NCBI RefSeq assembly: GCF_018771565.1
Contig: NZ_CP076326.1
Span: forward strand, 1,240,001-1,304,000
DNA: 64,000 nucleotides
Source: Thermoflexus hugenholtzii
GTDB lineage: Bacteria > Chloroflexota > Anaerolineae > Thermoflexales > Thermoflexaceae
Direction of reading: 5' to 3'
Part shown: one piece after another, positions 16,718 to 24,879 of the stretch
Layout: every line of letters starts with the position of its first letter
Numbering within the stretch: position 1 is the first letter of the stretch
The notes under the pieces: model-generated
What the model saw: only the letters and a program-made list of their open reading frames with translations
Database searches by the model: none
What the model was told of the DNA's origin: nothing
Position numbers and translations under genes: made by a program

Positions 16718-17184
16718 CCCGGTTCACCGATGACCCGAAGCGCAACGCCCAAATCTTGCGGGCGATCAAGGAGAAGGAAGGAGAATTGGTGCAAATGGCG
16801 GAAGAGCTTGCCCGGAGCCTGAAGGAAATCTTTCGAAACGAAGAAAAGAAACCGTTGAGCGACAAGGAGCACAAAGAACGCCAGCTGCGCAACATCCAGG
16901 AGGTTGCAGAACAAAGCACCTCTTGGGCCGAGGTCGAGCTGTTCATCCGTTACCAAGCCGCGCGCAAAGAGATCTACGTGGCATGGGCCAACGAGGCGCT
17001 TCAAAAACTTCAAGGCCTCCGGGAGCTCGCCAGGGGTATTGTGGGCGCTGCAGAGGAGCCAACCATCCGCAAGGTGCACCTGGAATTGATCCGCCGTGTT
17101 CTGGGGCACACCGTGCGCTGGCATGTCTGGCATGCGAAAGGAGAGACGCAATTACAACGAGCGAAGCAGGGAGGTGCGGGATGA
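16714..17184 (+). CDS. Small helical protein, candidate Cas11 (small subunit) of the III-D complex
   Basis: The 156-residue protein is almost entirely charged alpha helix (EKEGELVQMAEELARSL; RHTV-type C-terminus), the character of Csm2/Cmr5 small subunits, and lies between csx10 and a csm3-like gene where III-D loci carry theirs. Sequence alone gives no decisive motif. ATG at 16714 overlaps the csx10 stop (ATGA) and follows GGAGGAG. The alternative is an accessory protein. Confidence 0.65.
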   Translation: MTRFTDDPKRNAQILRAIKEKEGELVQMAEELARSLKEIFRNEEKKPLSDKEHKERQLRNIQEVAEQSTSWAEVELFIRYQAARKEIYVAWANEALQKLQGLRELARGIVGAAEEPTIRKVHLELIRRVLGHTVRWHVWHAKGETQLQRAKQGGAG

Positions 17185-17987
17185 GCGGGTTTGCCGAGTT
17201 CCGGAATCGCACGTGGATCCACGCCATCCTGGAGATGCAGACCGCCCTGGCCGTAGGCAGCCGGCTGTCCCTGGACCCGGTCGGCACCGATATGCCCGTG
17301 ATCAAGGATCCAGAGGGGAAGCCCTTCATCCCCGGCTCCTCCATCAAGGGCGTGGTGCGCTTCCAGGCCGAGCGCATGCTGCGAGCTGTCAATCGAAAGC
17401 CCGATTTCTGGGCTTGTGATCCCTTTGATGCGCCCTGCGTGGATGCCTCCCACAAAGAGACGCTCTGGAAAAGGGCCGGACAGAACGATGAGATCTTTAC
17501 CCGAGAAGTGTTCTCGGAGAGCTGCACCGCCTGCCGTCTCTTCGGCTCCCCCTGGATGGCCGGACGGGTCGCCTTTAAGGACGCGCGCCTCGAAAACCAT
17601 GAAGACCTGCCGGTCTGGACCCAGATCCGCGACGGCGTGGGCATCGACCGGGACCTGGGCGCAGCCCGCGCGGGCGTTAAATACGATTTTGAGACCGTGG
17701 TCCCGGGTGCTCAATTCCGCATCGAGATCGTGGCGGAGAACCTGGAGAATTGGGAGCTCGGATTTCTCCTCGCTGTGCTGCGGATGTGGAAGGAGGGCGG
17801 CATCGCCATCGGCGGCAAATCCACCCGGGGTCCCGGCTGGGGCAAGTTGACAGACATCCAGATCTATCAGGTGACTTTGGACAACCTCCTGGATTATCTG
17901 AGCTCCGGCCAGAAGGCTGAGCGAAAAGAGGATGAGCTCATCGAAGCTTTCATGAGTTGGTGGAGGAGGGAGGGTGGCCATGCATAA
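17181..17987 (+). CDS. Csm3-like Cas7 RAMP protein (type III-D, 2)
   Basis: This backbone subunit is the best candidate for target-RNA cleavage. The N-terminal segment reads GTDMPVIKDPEGKPFIPG then SSIKGVVRFQAE, close to Csm3, in which the aspartate before the PVI.D stretch cleaves RNA. The CTACRLFGSPWMAGRVAF cysteine motif and C-terminal GIAIGGKSTRGPGWG are present. The start ATG at 17181 overlaps the preceding stop and follows GGAGG. The 268-residue protein is slightly longer than Csm3 of III-A because of an insertion around residues 75-115. Confidence 0.85.
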   Translation: MSGFAEFRNRTWIHAILEMQTALAVGSRLSLDPVGTDMPVIKDPEGKPFIPGSSIKGVVRFQAERMLRAVNRKPDFWACDPFDAPCVDASHKETLWKRAGQNDEIFTREVFSESCTACRLFGSPWMAGRVAFKDARLENHEDLPVWTQIRDGVGIDRDLGAARAGVKYDFETVVPGAQFRIEIVAENLENWELGFLLAVLRMWKEGGIAIGGKSTRGPGWGKLTDIQIYQVTLDNLLDYLSSGQKAERKEDELIEAFMSWWRREGGHA

Positions 17988-18867
17988 AAATCGCTACAAC
18001 GCGTTGCGTTTGAAGCTTCGGCTGAGCCCGAAGGGACCTCTGCTCATCAAAGCCGGGGGCATCTCCGCCAACCCTACCCTGCCCGACATGCAGTTCGTTC
18101 GCACCTTCCATCCCGGAAAAGGCGAGGTGCTCTACATCCCGGGATCCTCGCTCAAGGGCGTGGTGCGCGGGTTTGTGGAAAAAGCGTTGCGGACAGTCAA
18201 TGAACAGGGAAGTTGGCGATGGGCCTGCACTACCTTTCCAGATGATCCGGATAGCTGTGGCAAGCGCCTGGAAAAGGAAGAAAGCAGCTTTCGCATTTAT
18301 GGGAATTCCTGCGGCGCTTGCCGCATCTTCGGCCACACCCGCTTGAAAGGGCGCGTCGCTTTCACCGATCTTCTCCCGACCACCGACGTGAAAACCGAAA
18401 TCCGCTATGGGGTGGCCATCTCACGCCTCAGCCATGCGGTCGGGGCTGGCCCCTTCGAGATGGAGATCGCCGTGGCGGGGGCCTTTGAGGGTCAGCTCAT
18501 CCTGGAGAACTTTGAGCTCTGGCAGCTGGGTTTGCTCGCCATGGCCCTGGAGGCCATGAACCAGGGGCTGGTGAAGGTGGGGTTTGGAAAGAATCGGGGT
18601 TTCGGAGAGGTGCATGTGGAAGTCGTGGAAGCGATGATGGAGGAGTTCAGCTCCGGCGCCCAGGATACCGTATGGCGGAGCCTGGGGGCCTTCACGGACG
18701 ATGAAGAAGCCCGGCGCTACCGGCTGTTTGCGCCCCATCGGATCGAGGGGATGCCGACCCCGGAGCGGTCAGAGGCCATCGGGTTCTATGTCCGTCGGGT
18801 GTATGGTCCGGAGACATGGCGCCAGGCCGCTCGCCAAGTGTTAGAGCAAACCCTGAGTGCCGCATAG
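17980..18867 (+). CDS. Csm3/Csm5-like RAMP protein (type III-D, 3)
   Basis: A third RAMP with VLYIPGSSLKGVVRGF, CGACRIFGHTRLKGRVAFTD and GLVKVGFGKNRGFGEV. An aspartate is found in LPDMQFVRTF, roughly where Csm3 has its catalytic one, so it may also cleave RNA. Its C-terminal 80 residues (from FTDDEEARRYRLF) extend past a normal Csm3 and are helical. ATG at 17980 is preferred over GTG at 17974; GGAGGAGGGAGGG lies 5 bases before it. It overlaps the previous gene by 8 bases. Confidence 0.8.
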   Translation: MHKNRYNALRLKLRLSPKGPLLIKAGGISANPTLPDMQFVRTFHPGKGEVLYIPGSSLKGVVRGFVEKALRTVNEQGSWRWACTTFPDDPDSCGKRLEKEESSFRIYGNSCGACRIFGHTRLKGRVAFTDLLPTTDVKTEIRYGVAISRLSHAVGAGPFEMEIAVAGAFEGQLILENFELWQLGLLAMALEAMNQGLVKVGFGKNRGFGEVHVEVVEAMMEEFSSGAQDTVWRSLGAFTDDEEARRYRLFAPHRIEGMPTPERSEAIGFYVRRVYGPETWRQAARQVLEQTLSAA

Positions 18868-18876
18868 AGGGAAGCC

Positions 18877-19359
18877 ATGGGGAAGATGAAAGGCTACGTT
18901 TATGCGCTGAAAGATCCTCCGGGCTCCTGGACCCATTGGGCGAGCGCCCTCGGCGGCCCCCTTCTCCACTGGGTCGCCGATGGAGCCCGCTTGGTGATGG
19001 GTGCCGGGATCCCCACGGAATGGAGGGAGCAGGGAGCTATGTTCGGACCCCGAGGGGAATTGCGCTGGTGGTCTGAAGGGGAGGAACGCCGTGCCCTGCT
19101 CCTGATGGATCAACCCGTTGAGGGCCTCACCGCCGTGGAAGGGGAATGGACGATCGAGTCCCGTAGCATGGATCTTCAGGATCTGGGGGAGCCGCGGGTG
19201 AAGCCCAATTTCCCGCATTATCCGAGCGGTTCGGAGAAAGGCCGCTTGGAGGTCCGGATTTACTACCGGGATGAAAGGCCGGTTTTCATCAGCCCACGTT
19301 CGCTTCAGGAACCCGGAAAGGGGGAGCCCTATGCCGGATCGCACACAGGCGGAGCCTAA
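18877..19359 (+). CDS. csx19: Csx19-like type III-D accessory/effector subunit
   Basis: A 160-residue protein with GELRWWSEGEERRALLLMDQ and RIYYRDERPVFISPRS. The position inside a csx10-containing operon and the W-rich first half fit the Csx19 family (TIGR03984), which is diagnostic for III-D. The match is by context and general character rather than by a strong motif. Its last 29 bases overlap the start of the next RAMP gene. Confidence 0.55.
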   Translation: MGKMKGYVYALKDPPGSWTHWASALGGPLLHWVADGARLVMGAGIPTEWREQGAMFGPRGELRWWSEGEERRALLLMDQPVEGLTAVEGEWTIESRSMDLQDLGEPRVKPNFPHYPSGSEKGRLEVRIYYRDERPVFISPRSLQEPGKGEPYAGSHTGGA

Positions 19360-20293
19360 GCCCTTTTTCTGGATCCCTTTAAAGGGTCGGCCTCAGAAGA
19401 CCGCCCCGCCCGGCCATGAGCGGTTCCAGGGCTTGAGCGGCTGGATGGAGATAGAGATCGAGGTGGTCTCAGACTACCTTTACGTGGGCAGCGGGCAACT
19501 GGAATTGCGCTCGATTCAGGGACGGGAGCAGGTCTGCTACGTTTTCGCACGACAGAACGAAACCTTGATTATCCCGGGCACCAGCCTCAAAGGGGCGATA
19601 CGGGGGATTGTGGAAGCCCTATCGAACTCATGCGTGCGGATAAAGGCACGAAATGAGTCGGTGCCCAGCCGTGCTCACGAGGGATGCGAGTATAAAAAGG
19701 GCGAACGAGAAGCCCTTTGCCCCGCATGCCGCCTTTTCGGCACGACAGGATATCGGGGTCGAGTGCATTTCGCCGACGCCACGCCGGTTGGAGAGGTGCG
19801 TCCGGAGATCATCAAGATCGCGGACCTCTGGCCGCCTCGCCAGATCCGGGGCCGCAAGTTCTATCAGAACAAAGCCCATCAGAGGCTGGACTTAAAGCCC
19901 GCTAAGAACCACCGCTTCCTCGAAGCGGTGCCGAAGGGAGCCCGCTTTCAGACCAACCTGTTCTTTGAAAACCTTCTGGAGGAAGAGCTGGGGTTGCTTG
20001 CGCGCGCATTAGGTCTGGATCTGCACTCCGAAGATCCTCAGTGGGTGGTCAAACTGGGAGGGGCTAAGCCGCGCTGCCTGGGAGGGGTGCGCTTCATCCC
20101 CCGGCGCATCCGTCTTCTGGGAGAGGGCTCCGCTCTCTTTTCCTCATTGCTAAATGGCGGGAGCGCCAGCGAGGTGAAGCCGCTCCTGGCACGATGCCTC
20201 GCCCGTAAGGAGTTGCTGGATCAGGAAGCCTGGGAGCGTTTCCGTCAGGAGGCCCGGTCAAAGGACGAACCCTGTCCGAGGGAGGTGTATTAA
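19331..20293 (+). CDS. Csm5-like RAMP protein (type III-D, 4)
   Basis: This RAMP has LIIPGTSLKGAIRGIVEA, CPACRLFGTTGYRGRVHF and LGGAKPRCLGGVRF. There is no aspartate at the catalytic position before the loop (the segment reads RSIQGREQVCYV), which suits a capping, non-cleaving subunit such as Csm5. The 320-residue length agrees. ATG at 19331 is preceded by GGAAAGGGGGAG. The stop codon shares its last base with the next ATG (TAATG). Confidence 0.75.
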   Translation: MPDRTQAEPKPFFWIPLKGRPQKTAPPGHERFQGLSGWMEIEIEVVSDYLYVGSGQLELRSIQGREQVCYVFARQNETLIIPGTSLKGAIRGIVEALSNSCVRIKARNESVPSRAHEGCEYKKGEREALCPACRLFGTTGYRGRVHFADATPVGEVRPEIIKIADLWPPRQIRGRKFYQNKAHQRLDLKPAKNHRFLEAVPKGARFQTNLFFENLLEEELGLLARALGLDLHSEDPQWVVKLGGAKPRCLGGVRFIPRRIRLLGEGSALFSSLLNGGSASEVKPLLARCLARKELLDQEAWERFRQEARSKDEPCPREVY

Positions 20294-20616
20294 TGAACCG
20301 GGAGGAGCAGATCGCCCTGGCCCAGCAGATCGCTCAAGCACTCCCCGAGGTCACCCGCAACGAGTGGATGCGTTGGGTCCAGATCGCGGATCGGTATGGC
20401 CTGGAGAAAGCCGTTCAACACGCGGAGCGCGTGGCCCAGGACATCACCATGCGACCGGCCATCCAGCGAGCCAACCGCCTGATCGCTCAGGCGGTTCGTT
20501 CCCATCTGGCCACCTTGCAGCGCCTTCAAACCCAGGAGCAGCAAGCCGTCCTGGGCTATGTGTCTTGGTGGCTCCGCATTACGACATTACGCGGATCACT
20601 ACGCGAGGAGGGATAA
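20293..20616 (+). CDS. 107-aa helical protein of unknown function at the end of the III-D operon
   Basis: No family is recognised. The protein is predicted all-helical with an aliphatic N-terminal half (IALAQQIAQALPEV) and a longer amphipathic helix around residues 55-80. It starts within TAATG after the Csm5-like gene, so it is made together with the complex subunits. Size and character are compatible with a second small subunit or an assembly factor. The last dozen residues (ITTLRGSLREEG) look low in constraint and lie at the edge of the A+T-rich PIN insertion, so the original C-terminus may have been altered there. Confidence 0.65.
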   Translation: MNREEQIALAQQIAQALPEVTRNEWMRWVQIADRYGLEKAVQHAERVAQDITMRPAIQRANRLIAQAVRSHLATLQRLQTQEQQAVLGYVSWWLRITTLRGSLREEG

Positions 20617-20621
20617 AAGCA

Positions 20622-21044
20622 GTGCGCTTTCTGTTCGATACATCGATATTAATTGACTATTTAACAGACGAAAAGAGCACATCCGCGGATGCCATTTTTA
20701 AAGCAAGCGAGATTGGAAAATGTTATATAAGCATAATTAGCATCATGGAATTATATCAATCAAATAAGCGAAGGCGAGAAGTGGAAGAAGAAGTTCGGAG
20801 AATCCACGATATCTGCAGACTTTTGAATATTAAGATTGTTTATATTACGCTGAAAATCCAACAAATTGCCATCGATATTATAAAAAATTACTATTCTAAT
20901 CTGGGAAAAAGTTGCATTCCTGACGCTTTAATTATAGGCACAGGAATTGTGAGAAAGGCATACGTCGTAACAAAAGATTATGGTGCATGGTCTAATGCTT
21001 ATAGTCAAGTCCTAACTCCAGAAGAAGTTATCAAGAGGTTCTGA
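20622..21044 (+). CDS. PIN-domain (VapC-like) ribonuclease, A+T-rich insertion in the CRISPR operon
   Basis: A 140-residue PIN protein: FDTSILIDYL at the N-terminus carries the first catalytic aspartate, E in SIMELYQSN the second acidic position, and SCIPDALIIG plus VVTKDYGAW the last acidic positions, as in VapC toxins. GTG start at 20622 with GAGGAGG about 10 bases upstream. Base use is very different from its neighbours: I count 39 G+C in the 120 bases 20641-20760 (about a third), against well over 60 % around it. This points to recent transfer. No antitoxin gene of like composition accompanies it. It begins 5 bases after one gene and ends 1 base before the next, so it is now within the transcript. 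Confidence 0.8.
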   Translation: MRFLFDTSILIDYLTDEKSTSADAIFKASEIGKCYISIISIMELYQSNKRRREVEEEVRRIHDICRLLNIKIVYITLKIQQIAIDIIKNYYSNLGKSCIPDALIIGTGIVRKAYVVTKDYGAWSNAYSQVLTPEEVIKRF

Positions 21045-21045
21045 G

Positions 21046-22056
21046 ATGGCCAAGAGGCTTCTTGTGGCGACCTTAGGAACCTCACCCGCCGTGATCACAG
21101 AGGCCGTGGATTTGCTGACTGAGGAAGGAGAACGGCCGGATGGCGTCCTGTTGTTCTATACCGGGGATCCAGACGTGAAGGAAAGCCTTGAACTCCTTCA
21201 GAAACATCTTCCTGCGCACTGTGGCATTAGCTGGATTGTGCCCATCCAAATAGGGTCCTACGGAGACATAGATTCTACAGAAGCCGCGGTCGAGTTCATG
21301 GAGCAAGCCTGCGCGCAGCTACGGGCTTATCGCGATGAGCATCGGCTTTTCGTCTGTATCGCGGGAGGTCGAAAGGCGATGTCCGCCCTCCTGGCCCTGG
21401 CCGTCCAATTTTATGGCGCCGAACGGCTGTTCCACATTTGGGCGCCACCATGGCTGGAAGCCGGAGGAGAGATCGCAGAGCTCCGAAAGCTCCGGGATTG
21501 GCCTGAGCAGCTAACGGAACGCCTCCATCCATCCTTGAACCAACCTCCCACGGATCGCCCGCAGCTGGTGGATCTCCCATTTATCTCGCTGTTCCCGATG
21601 CTACCTGCTATCCTGAACGCACTGGGCGGACACCCTTCCGCCTCCAAAGAGATTAAGCAATTCCTGGTTCGCATCGGATTGCTCAGCCCGGAAGGCACGC
21701 CAACTCCCATCGGGCACAAGGTTGCCACCATTTTAAATATGGTCGAGACGCTGCCTCCCGCTCGATCACAAGAGCCCCACGTTCATATTCCACCCCATCA
21801 CCACCAAGACCGGCTTGAGCGCTTTGCCTGGGATCTCATCGGCTACGCCCCCTTCGTGATTGAAGTGCGTGGGGAAGAATGGAGAAAGGGCCATCCGGGT
21901 GTCGAGGCTGAGCCTCCCAGCGCGCTGATCGTGGGGGTCCGGCTGGGCACGGACATCCTCTTTCGCCTTCGGCTCCTCACCACCGCTACAACCGAGGGCC
22001 AGCTGGAGGCCGCCCGTCGGTATATCGAGCGATATGTCCACCGTCGGGGAGGGTAG
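21046..22056 (+). CDS. CARF protein with internal winged-HTH and uncharacterised C-terminal domain
   Basis: The first 190 residues are a NE0113/Csm6-type CARF domain: LLVATLGTSPAVITEAVDLL and the second ligand loop VCIAGGRKAMSALLAL. Residues about 200-235 (IKQFLVRIGLLSPEGTPTPIG) look like a winged helix. The C-terminal 90 residues (FVIEVRGEEWRKG ... GVRLGTDILFRLRLLTTA) have an alpha-beta-beta-beta-alpha pattern and no HEPN RxxxxH, so the output is unknown. CARF-wHTH proteins with a RelE-like mRNA interferase are known (Cami1) and are one possibility. It starts 1 base after the PIN gene. Confidence 0.75.
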   Translation: MAKRLLVATLGTSPAVITEAVDLLTEEGERPDGVLLFYTGDPDVKESLELLQKHLPAHCGISWIVPIQIGSYGDIDSTEAAVEFMEQACAQLRAYRDEHRLFVCIAGGRKAMSALLALAVQFYGAERLFHIWAPPWLEAGGEIAELRKLRDWPEQLTERLHPSLNQPPTDRPQLVDLPFISLFPMLPAILNALGGHPSASKEIKQFLVRIGLLSPEGTPTPIGHKVATILNMVETLPPARSQEPHVHIPPHHHQDRLERFAWDLIGYAPFVIEVRGEEWRKGHPGVEAEPPSALIVGVRLGTDILFRLRLLTTATTEGQLEAARRYIERYVHRRGG

Positions 22057-22059
22057 ACC

Positions 22060-23037
22060 ATGGGGGTTTACCACCTGATGGGCCTGGGGCGTTCCCCGGG
22101 CACGGTGATCGGGCCGCTGACCTACCTGGCCCACCGCTACTCGCGATGGGAACCCGAGGATCAGGCCTTCTTCGCCGGATCCGGCGAGGCCGCCCTGCGC
22201 CAGACGGGTCAGAGCGCAGGAGATGTGCAGGCCCTCGTGCTCTTCACCACCCGCGAGATCCTCCAAGGCGACCTCCCCTCCTTCGATTACATCGAGAACC
22301 CGCCCGGCCGCGTCGCGCAGGGACCGCTGCGGAAAGGCGGGCCGATGAAAGAGGTGCTGCGCGCGCACCTGCGCCGGGAGTGGCCGGCCATCGCCGGCGG
22401 GCGCCGGGAGGGCGTGGTGTTCTGGTGCGAGGTGGACCGCCGGGATATCCGCACGACCTATGAGCGCGTCGCCCGCGTGGTGGCCGCCCTGGCCGGAACC
22501 GGAGGCCAGGGGAAGGAGATCTGGGTCAACCTGACTGGCGGCAACAACGTCATGAACTTCGCCCTGGAGCTGGCCGCCGTCCTCTCCGGAGATGTGGCCC
22601 GTCTTTACTACGTCCAGGCCGCCGATGAGCGGGCGGAGAAATGCCTCCGCTTCACCGCCGAGGACGGCTACTGGGTGGATCTGCCCATCCTCCCCCTGGG
22701 CCTGGGACGGCTGCGCCGGGCCATCCTCGAGGTTCTGACGGCACACGGCCCCCTTCCCCTGGAAGACCTTTACGCCCGCCTTCGAAACGAATACTGGGAT
22801 CTGAGCCGGGGCCTGGATTCATCCGAGACCCTGCGGCGGGATCACTTAACGCCGCTGTGGAAAGCGCGGCTCATTCAGGGAACCGAAGAGGGTTATCGGC
22901 CGGGGCCGCAGTGGGATCTGATCCGGCCCTATCTCCAGGTCCTGGAGGAGGCACGGAGCCAGAACCGCACCCTCGAGCAACTCGCCGAGGAAGAGGACTG
23001 GATCGAACGGGAGGTGATCCCCTTCGAGAGGCCCTGA
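22060..23037 (+). CDS. CARF-like protein with C-terminal winged-HTH
   Basis: The central motif WVNLTGGNNVMNFALELAA with the preceding helices is the ligand-binding end of a CARF/SAVED-like Rossmann domain seen in Csx1, Can1 and Csa3 relatives. The N-terminus MGVYHLMGLGRSPGTVIGP holds the first loop. Residues about 215-275 (RRAILEVLTAHGPLPLEDLY ... HLTPLWKARLIQGT) form a wHTH. No HEPN or PD-(D/E)XK signature is present. It is thus a candidate cOA-dependent transcription regulator. It follows the previous CARF gene by 3 bases and ends the type III operon. Confidence 0.7.
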   Translation: MGVYHLMGLGRSPGTVIGPLTYLAHRYSRWEPEDQAFFAGSGEAALRQTGQSAGDVQALVLFTTREILQGDLPSFDYIENPPGRVAQGPLRKGGPMKEVLRAHLRREWPAIAGGRREGVVFWCEVDRRDIRTTYERVARVVAALAGTGGQGKEIWVNLTGGNNVMNFALELAAVLSGDVARLYYVQAADERAEKCLRFTAEDGYWVDLPILPLGLGRLRRAILEVLTAHGPLPLEDLYARLRNEYWDLSRGLDSSETLRRDHLTPLWKARLIQGTEEGYRPGPQWDLIRPYLQVLEEARSQNRTLEQLAEEEDWIEREVIPFERP

Positions 23038-23177
23038 GCCCTATCCGGCCGGCCCCGGAATCCATTCCGGTCTATCCCCGATGCGGCCCGGGCTCCTTTC
23101 GATCAGAATCAGAAACGCCAAGCGCAGGTCCCCTGTTGTGGGATCCAGGTGGGGGAGTGAATACGAGGGGGCGTTGA

Positions 23178-24761
23178 ATGACAACGATGTGGAATCTGCC
23201 CATCCGCCACGATCCCTGGCTGGATAACGGCCTGGAGGTCCTGGCCGGGATGGCCGAGGCGATCGCCCGCCAACACCCGGCCGTCCTGAGTGTCCGCCTG
23301 GAGCCCGACGGGCTGCGCCTGGAGATCCAGCAGCTCCAGCGCTTCGCCCGCCTCCTGAGCCATCAAATCGCGCTCCAGGTCGAAAACGCTTATTACATTC
23401 CGGAGCCCGGGCGCAAGGTGTTGAAACCGTTCGTCGGCTTCAATCAGCAGCCTCCGAAGCAGCATCCTGAACTTTATCGGGGGAAGGAGGCGATTGAGGC
23501 GTTCGTTCAGGAGCTCCTGGCAGAGATCTCGCAACCTTCCAACCGCCGATCCCGCTTCACGTGTCCGTTCTGTGGGGCACCGGCCACGGAGAAGCGCACG
23601 CTCTCCCTCTATCCCTTCGTGACTAAGACGAAAGCCCTCGGCGGGCAGGCGGTGTGGGAAGAGGCCGGGTTCCGCGGCCTGAACGAATACGGGCCGATCT
23701 GCGCCGTCTGCGCCTTCCTGGGCATGCTGGCCTGGTCCGACACCGCCCTGCTCTACCGGTGCGACATCGATGGTCCTCAGGGGACAGCGCTCCTGGCCCT
23801 CCCATGGCCGCAGCCCCTCGACTTGCGCCGTCTGCACACCCAAAAGCAACGTTATCGCCGCGCCCTGAACCCCGCCCACCGCCGCAGCAACGTCCAGGTG
23901 GTGGTTCGCTGGGGGGACCGGGAGCGGGAAGACTGGCCTCCCCAGGCGTTCACCATGCTTCTGGCCTTCTATGAGGCCGCCCTGAGCCGGGTGCTGAGGG
24001 AGATCCAGGGAGACGGCGAGGAGGGCCTCTTCGAGCTGACCGCCCTGCGCGGAGTGATCCCGGATGGCTGGATCCTCCTCCGCATCCCCCAGGGTCGGAT
24101 GAAGGACATCACGGCGACCGACTGGTTCATGGAGGACGCCATCCTGCGCGTCCTGCGCTCCATGATCGAAGCGGACGTCCTCCCCTATCAGGGCATCCTC
24201 ACGGGGATATGGCTGACGCTGGAGGGACGGCGCATTGATGAGGAAACCGCCGCATGGCGAGAGGAGCGCGCGGCCGCTTTCCTGCAGAACGATTTCGGGG
24301 GATTCGCCTCAGGCTTCGGGATTCGACGTCGACAGATGCTGGGGTTCTACAGCGAAGCTGTTCAGGGCCTTCACCAATGGATCCAAACCTGGCTGGAGGA
24401 GCGGAAGACGATGAACGAGCAGGAGCTGGAGCTGGTGCGACGAGCGGGGCGGACGATCGGCCGCATCGCGGGCGCTCAACGCCGGGCTACGATCCTTTAC
24501 GAGATGGAACGGGCCCGCACCCCCTCCGATCTGCTGGGCGTGTTGAGCGACGTGGTGCATCGCTTGGTGGGGATGGAGGCCCAGGAGATGCGGGATCAGT
24601 ATCTTTCCCTGGAAGCCCTCGACCGGCTCACCGCCCTGATCCACGCCGCAGGAGACGACGCCCGCCGGTTCGCCGACATGAAGCACACGCTCTTCATCTA
24701 CGCCGGGCTGGAATACGCAGGGGTGATCCGGGGGCAGACCGCCGAGGCGACCGCCCGCTGA
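23178..24761 (+). CDS. cas8: Cas8 (Cst1-like CXXC-CXXC large subunit), type I module 1
   Basis: Large subunit of a Cascade complex that recognises the PAM and recruits Cas3. The identification rests on the Cst1-type pair of knuckles C129-xx-C132 and C175-xx-C178 separated by a segment with LSLYPFVTKTKALGG, the 527-residue size, and the order cas8-cas7-cas5-cas3. The C-terminal 170 residues are helical, where a small-subunit-like domain is expected. The 140 bases before it separate it from the CARF operon. Sequence divergence of Cas8 makes the exact subtype (I-B Tneap-like versus I-A) uncertain. Confidence 0.75.
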   Translation: MTTMWNLPIRHDPWLDNGLEVLAGMAEAIARQHPAVLSVRLEPDGLRLEIQQLQRFARLLSHQIALQVENAYYIPEPGRKVLKPFVGFNQQPPKQHPELYRGKEAIEAFVQELLAEISQPSNRRSRFTCPFCGAPATEKRTLSLYPFVTKTKALGGQAVWEEAGFRGLNEYGPICAVCAFLGMLAWSDTALLYRCDIDGPQGTALLALPWPQPLDLRRLHTQKQRYRRALNPAHRRSNVQVVVRWGDREREDWPPQAFTMLLAFYEAALSRVLREIQGDGEEGLFELTALRGVIPDGWILLRIPQGRMKDITATDWFMEDAILRVLRSMIEADVLPYQGILTGIWLTLEGRRIDEETAAWREERAAAFLQNDFGGFASGFGIRRRQMLGFYSEAVQGLHQWIQTWLEERKTMNEQELELVRRAGRTIGRIAGAQRRATILYEMERARTPSDLLGVLSDVVHRLVGMEAQEMRDQYLSLEALDRLTALIHAAGDDARRFADMKHTLFIYAGLEYAGVIRGQTAEATAR

Positions 24762-24879
24762 GGCTCAAAACATTCAAAGGCCCGCAGGATGCCCTTCAGC
24801 GTCCTCCTGAGGACATGAAGCGCTCAGCGTCATCTTTTGCAAACCGCGATGCGAACCCCAACTCAAGAGGAGGAGAGCG

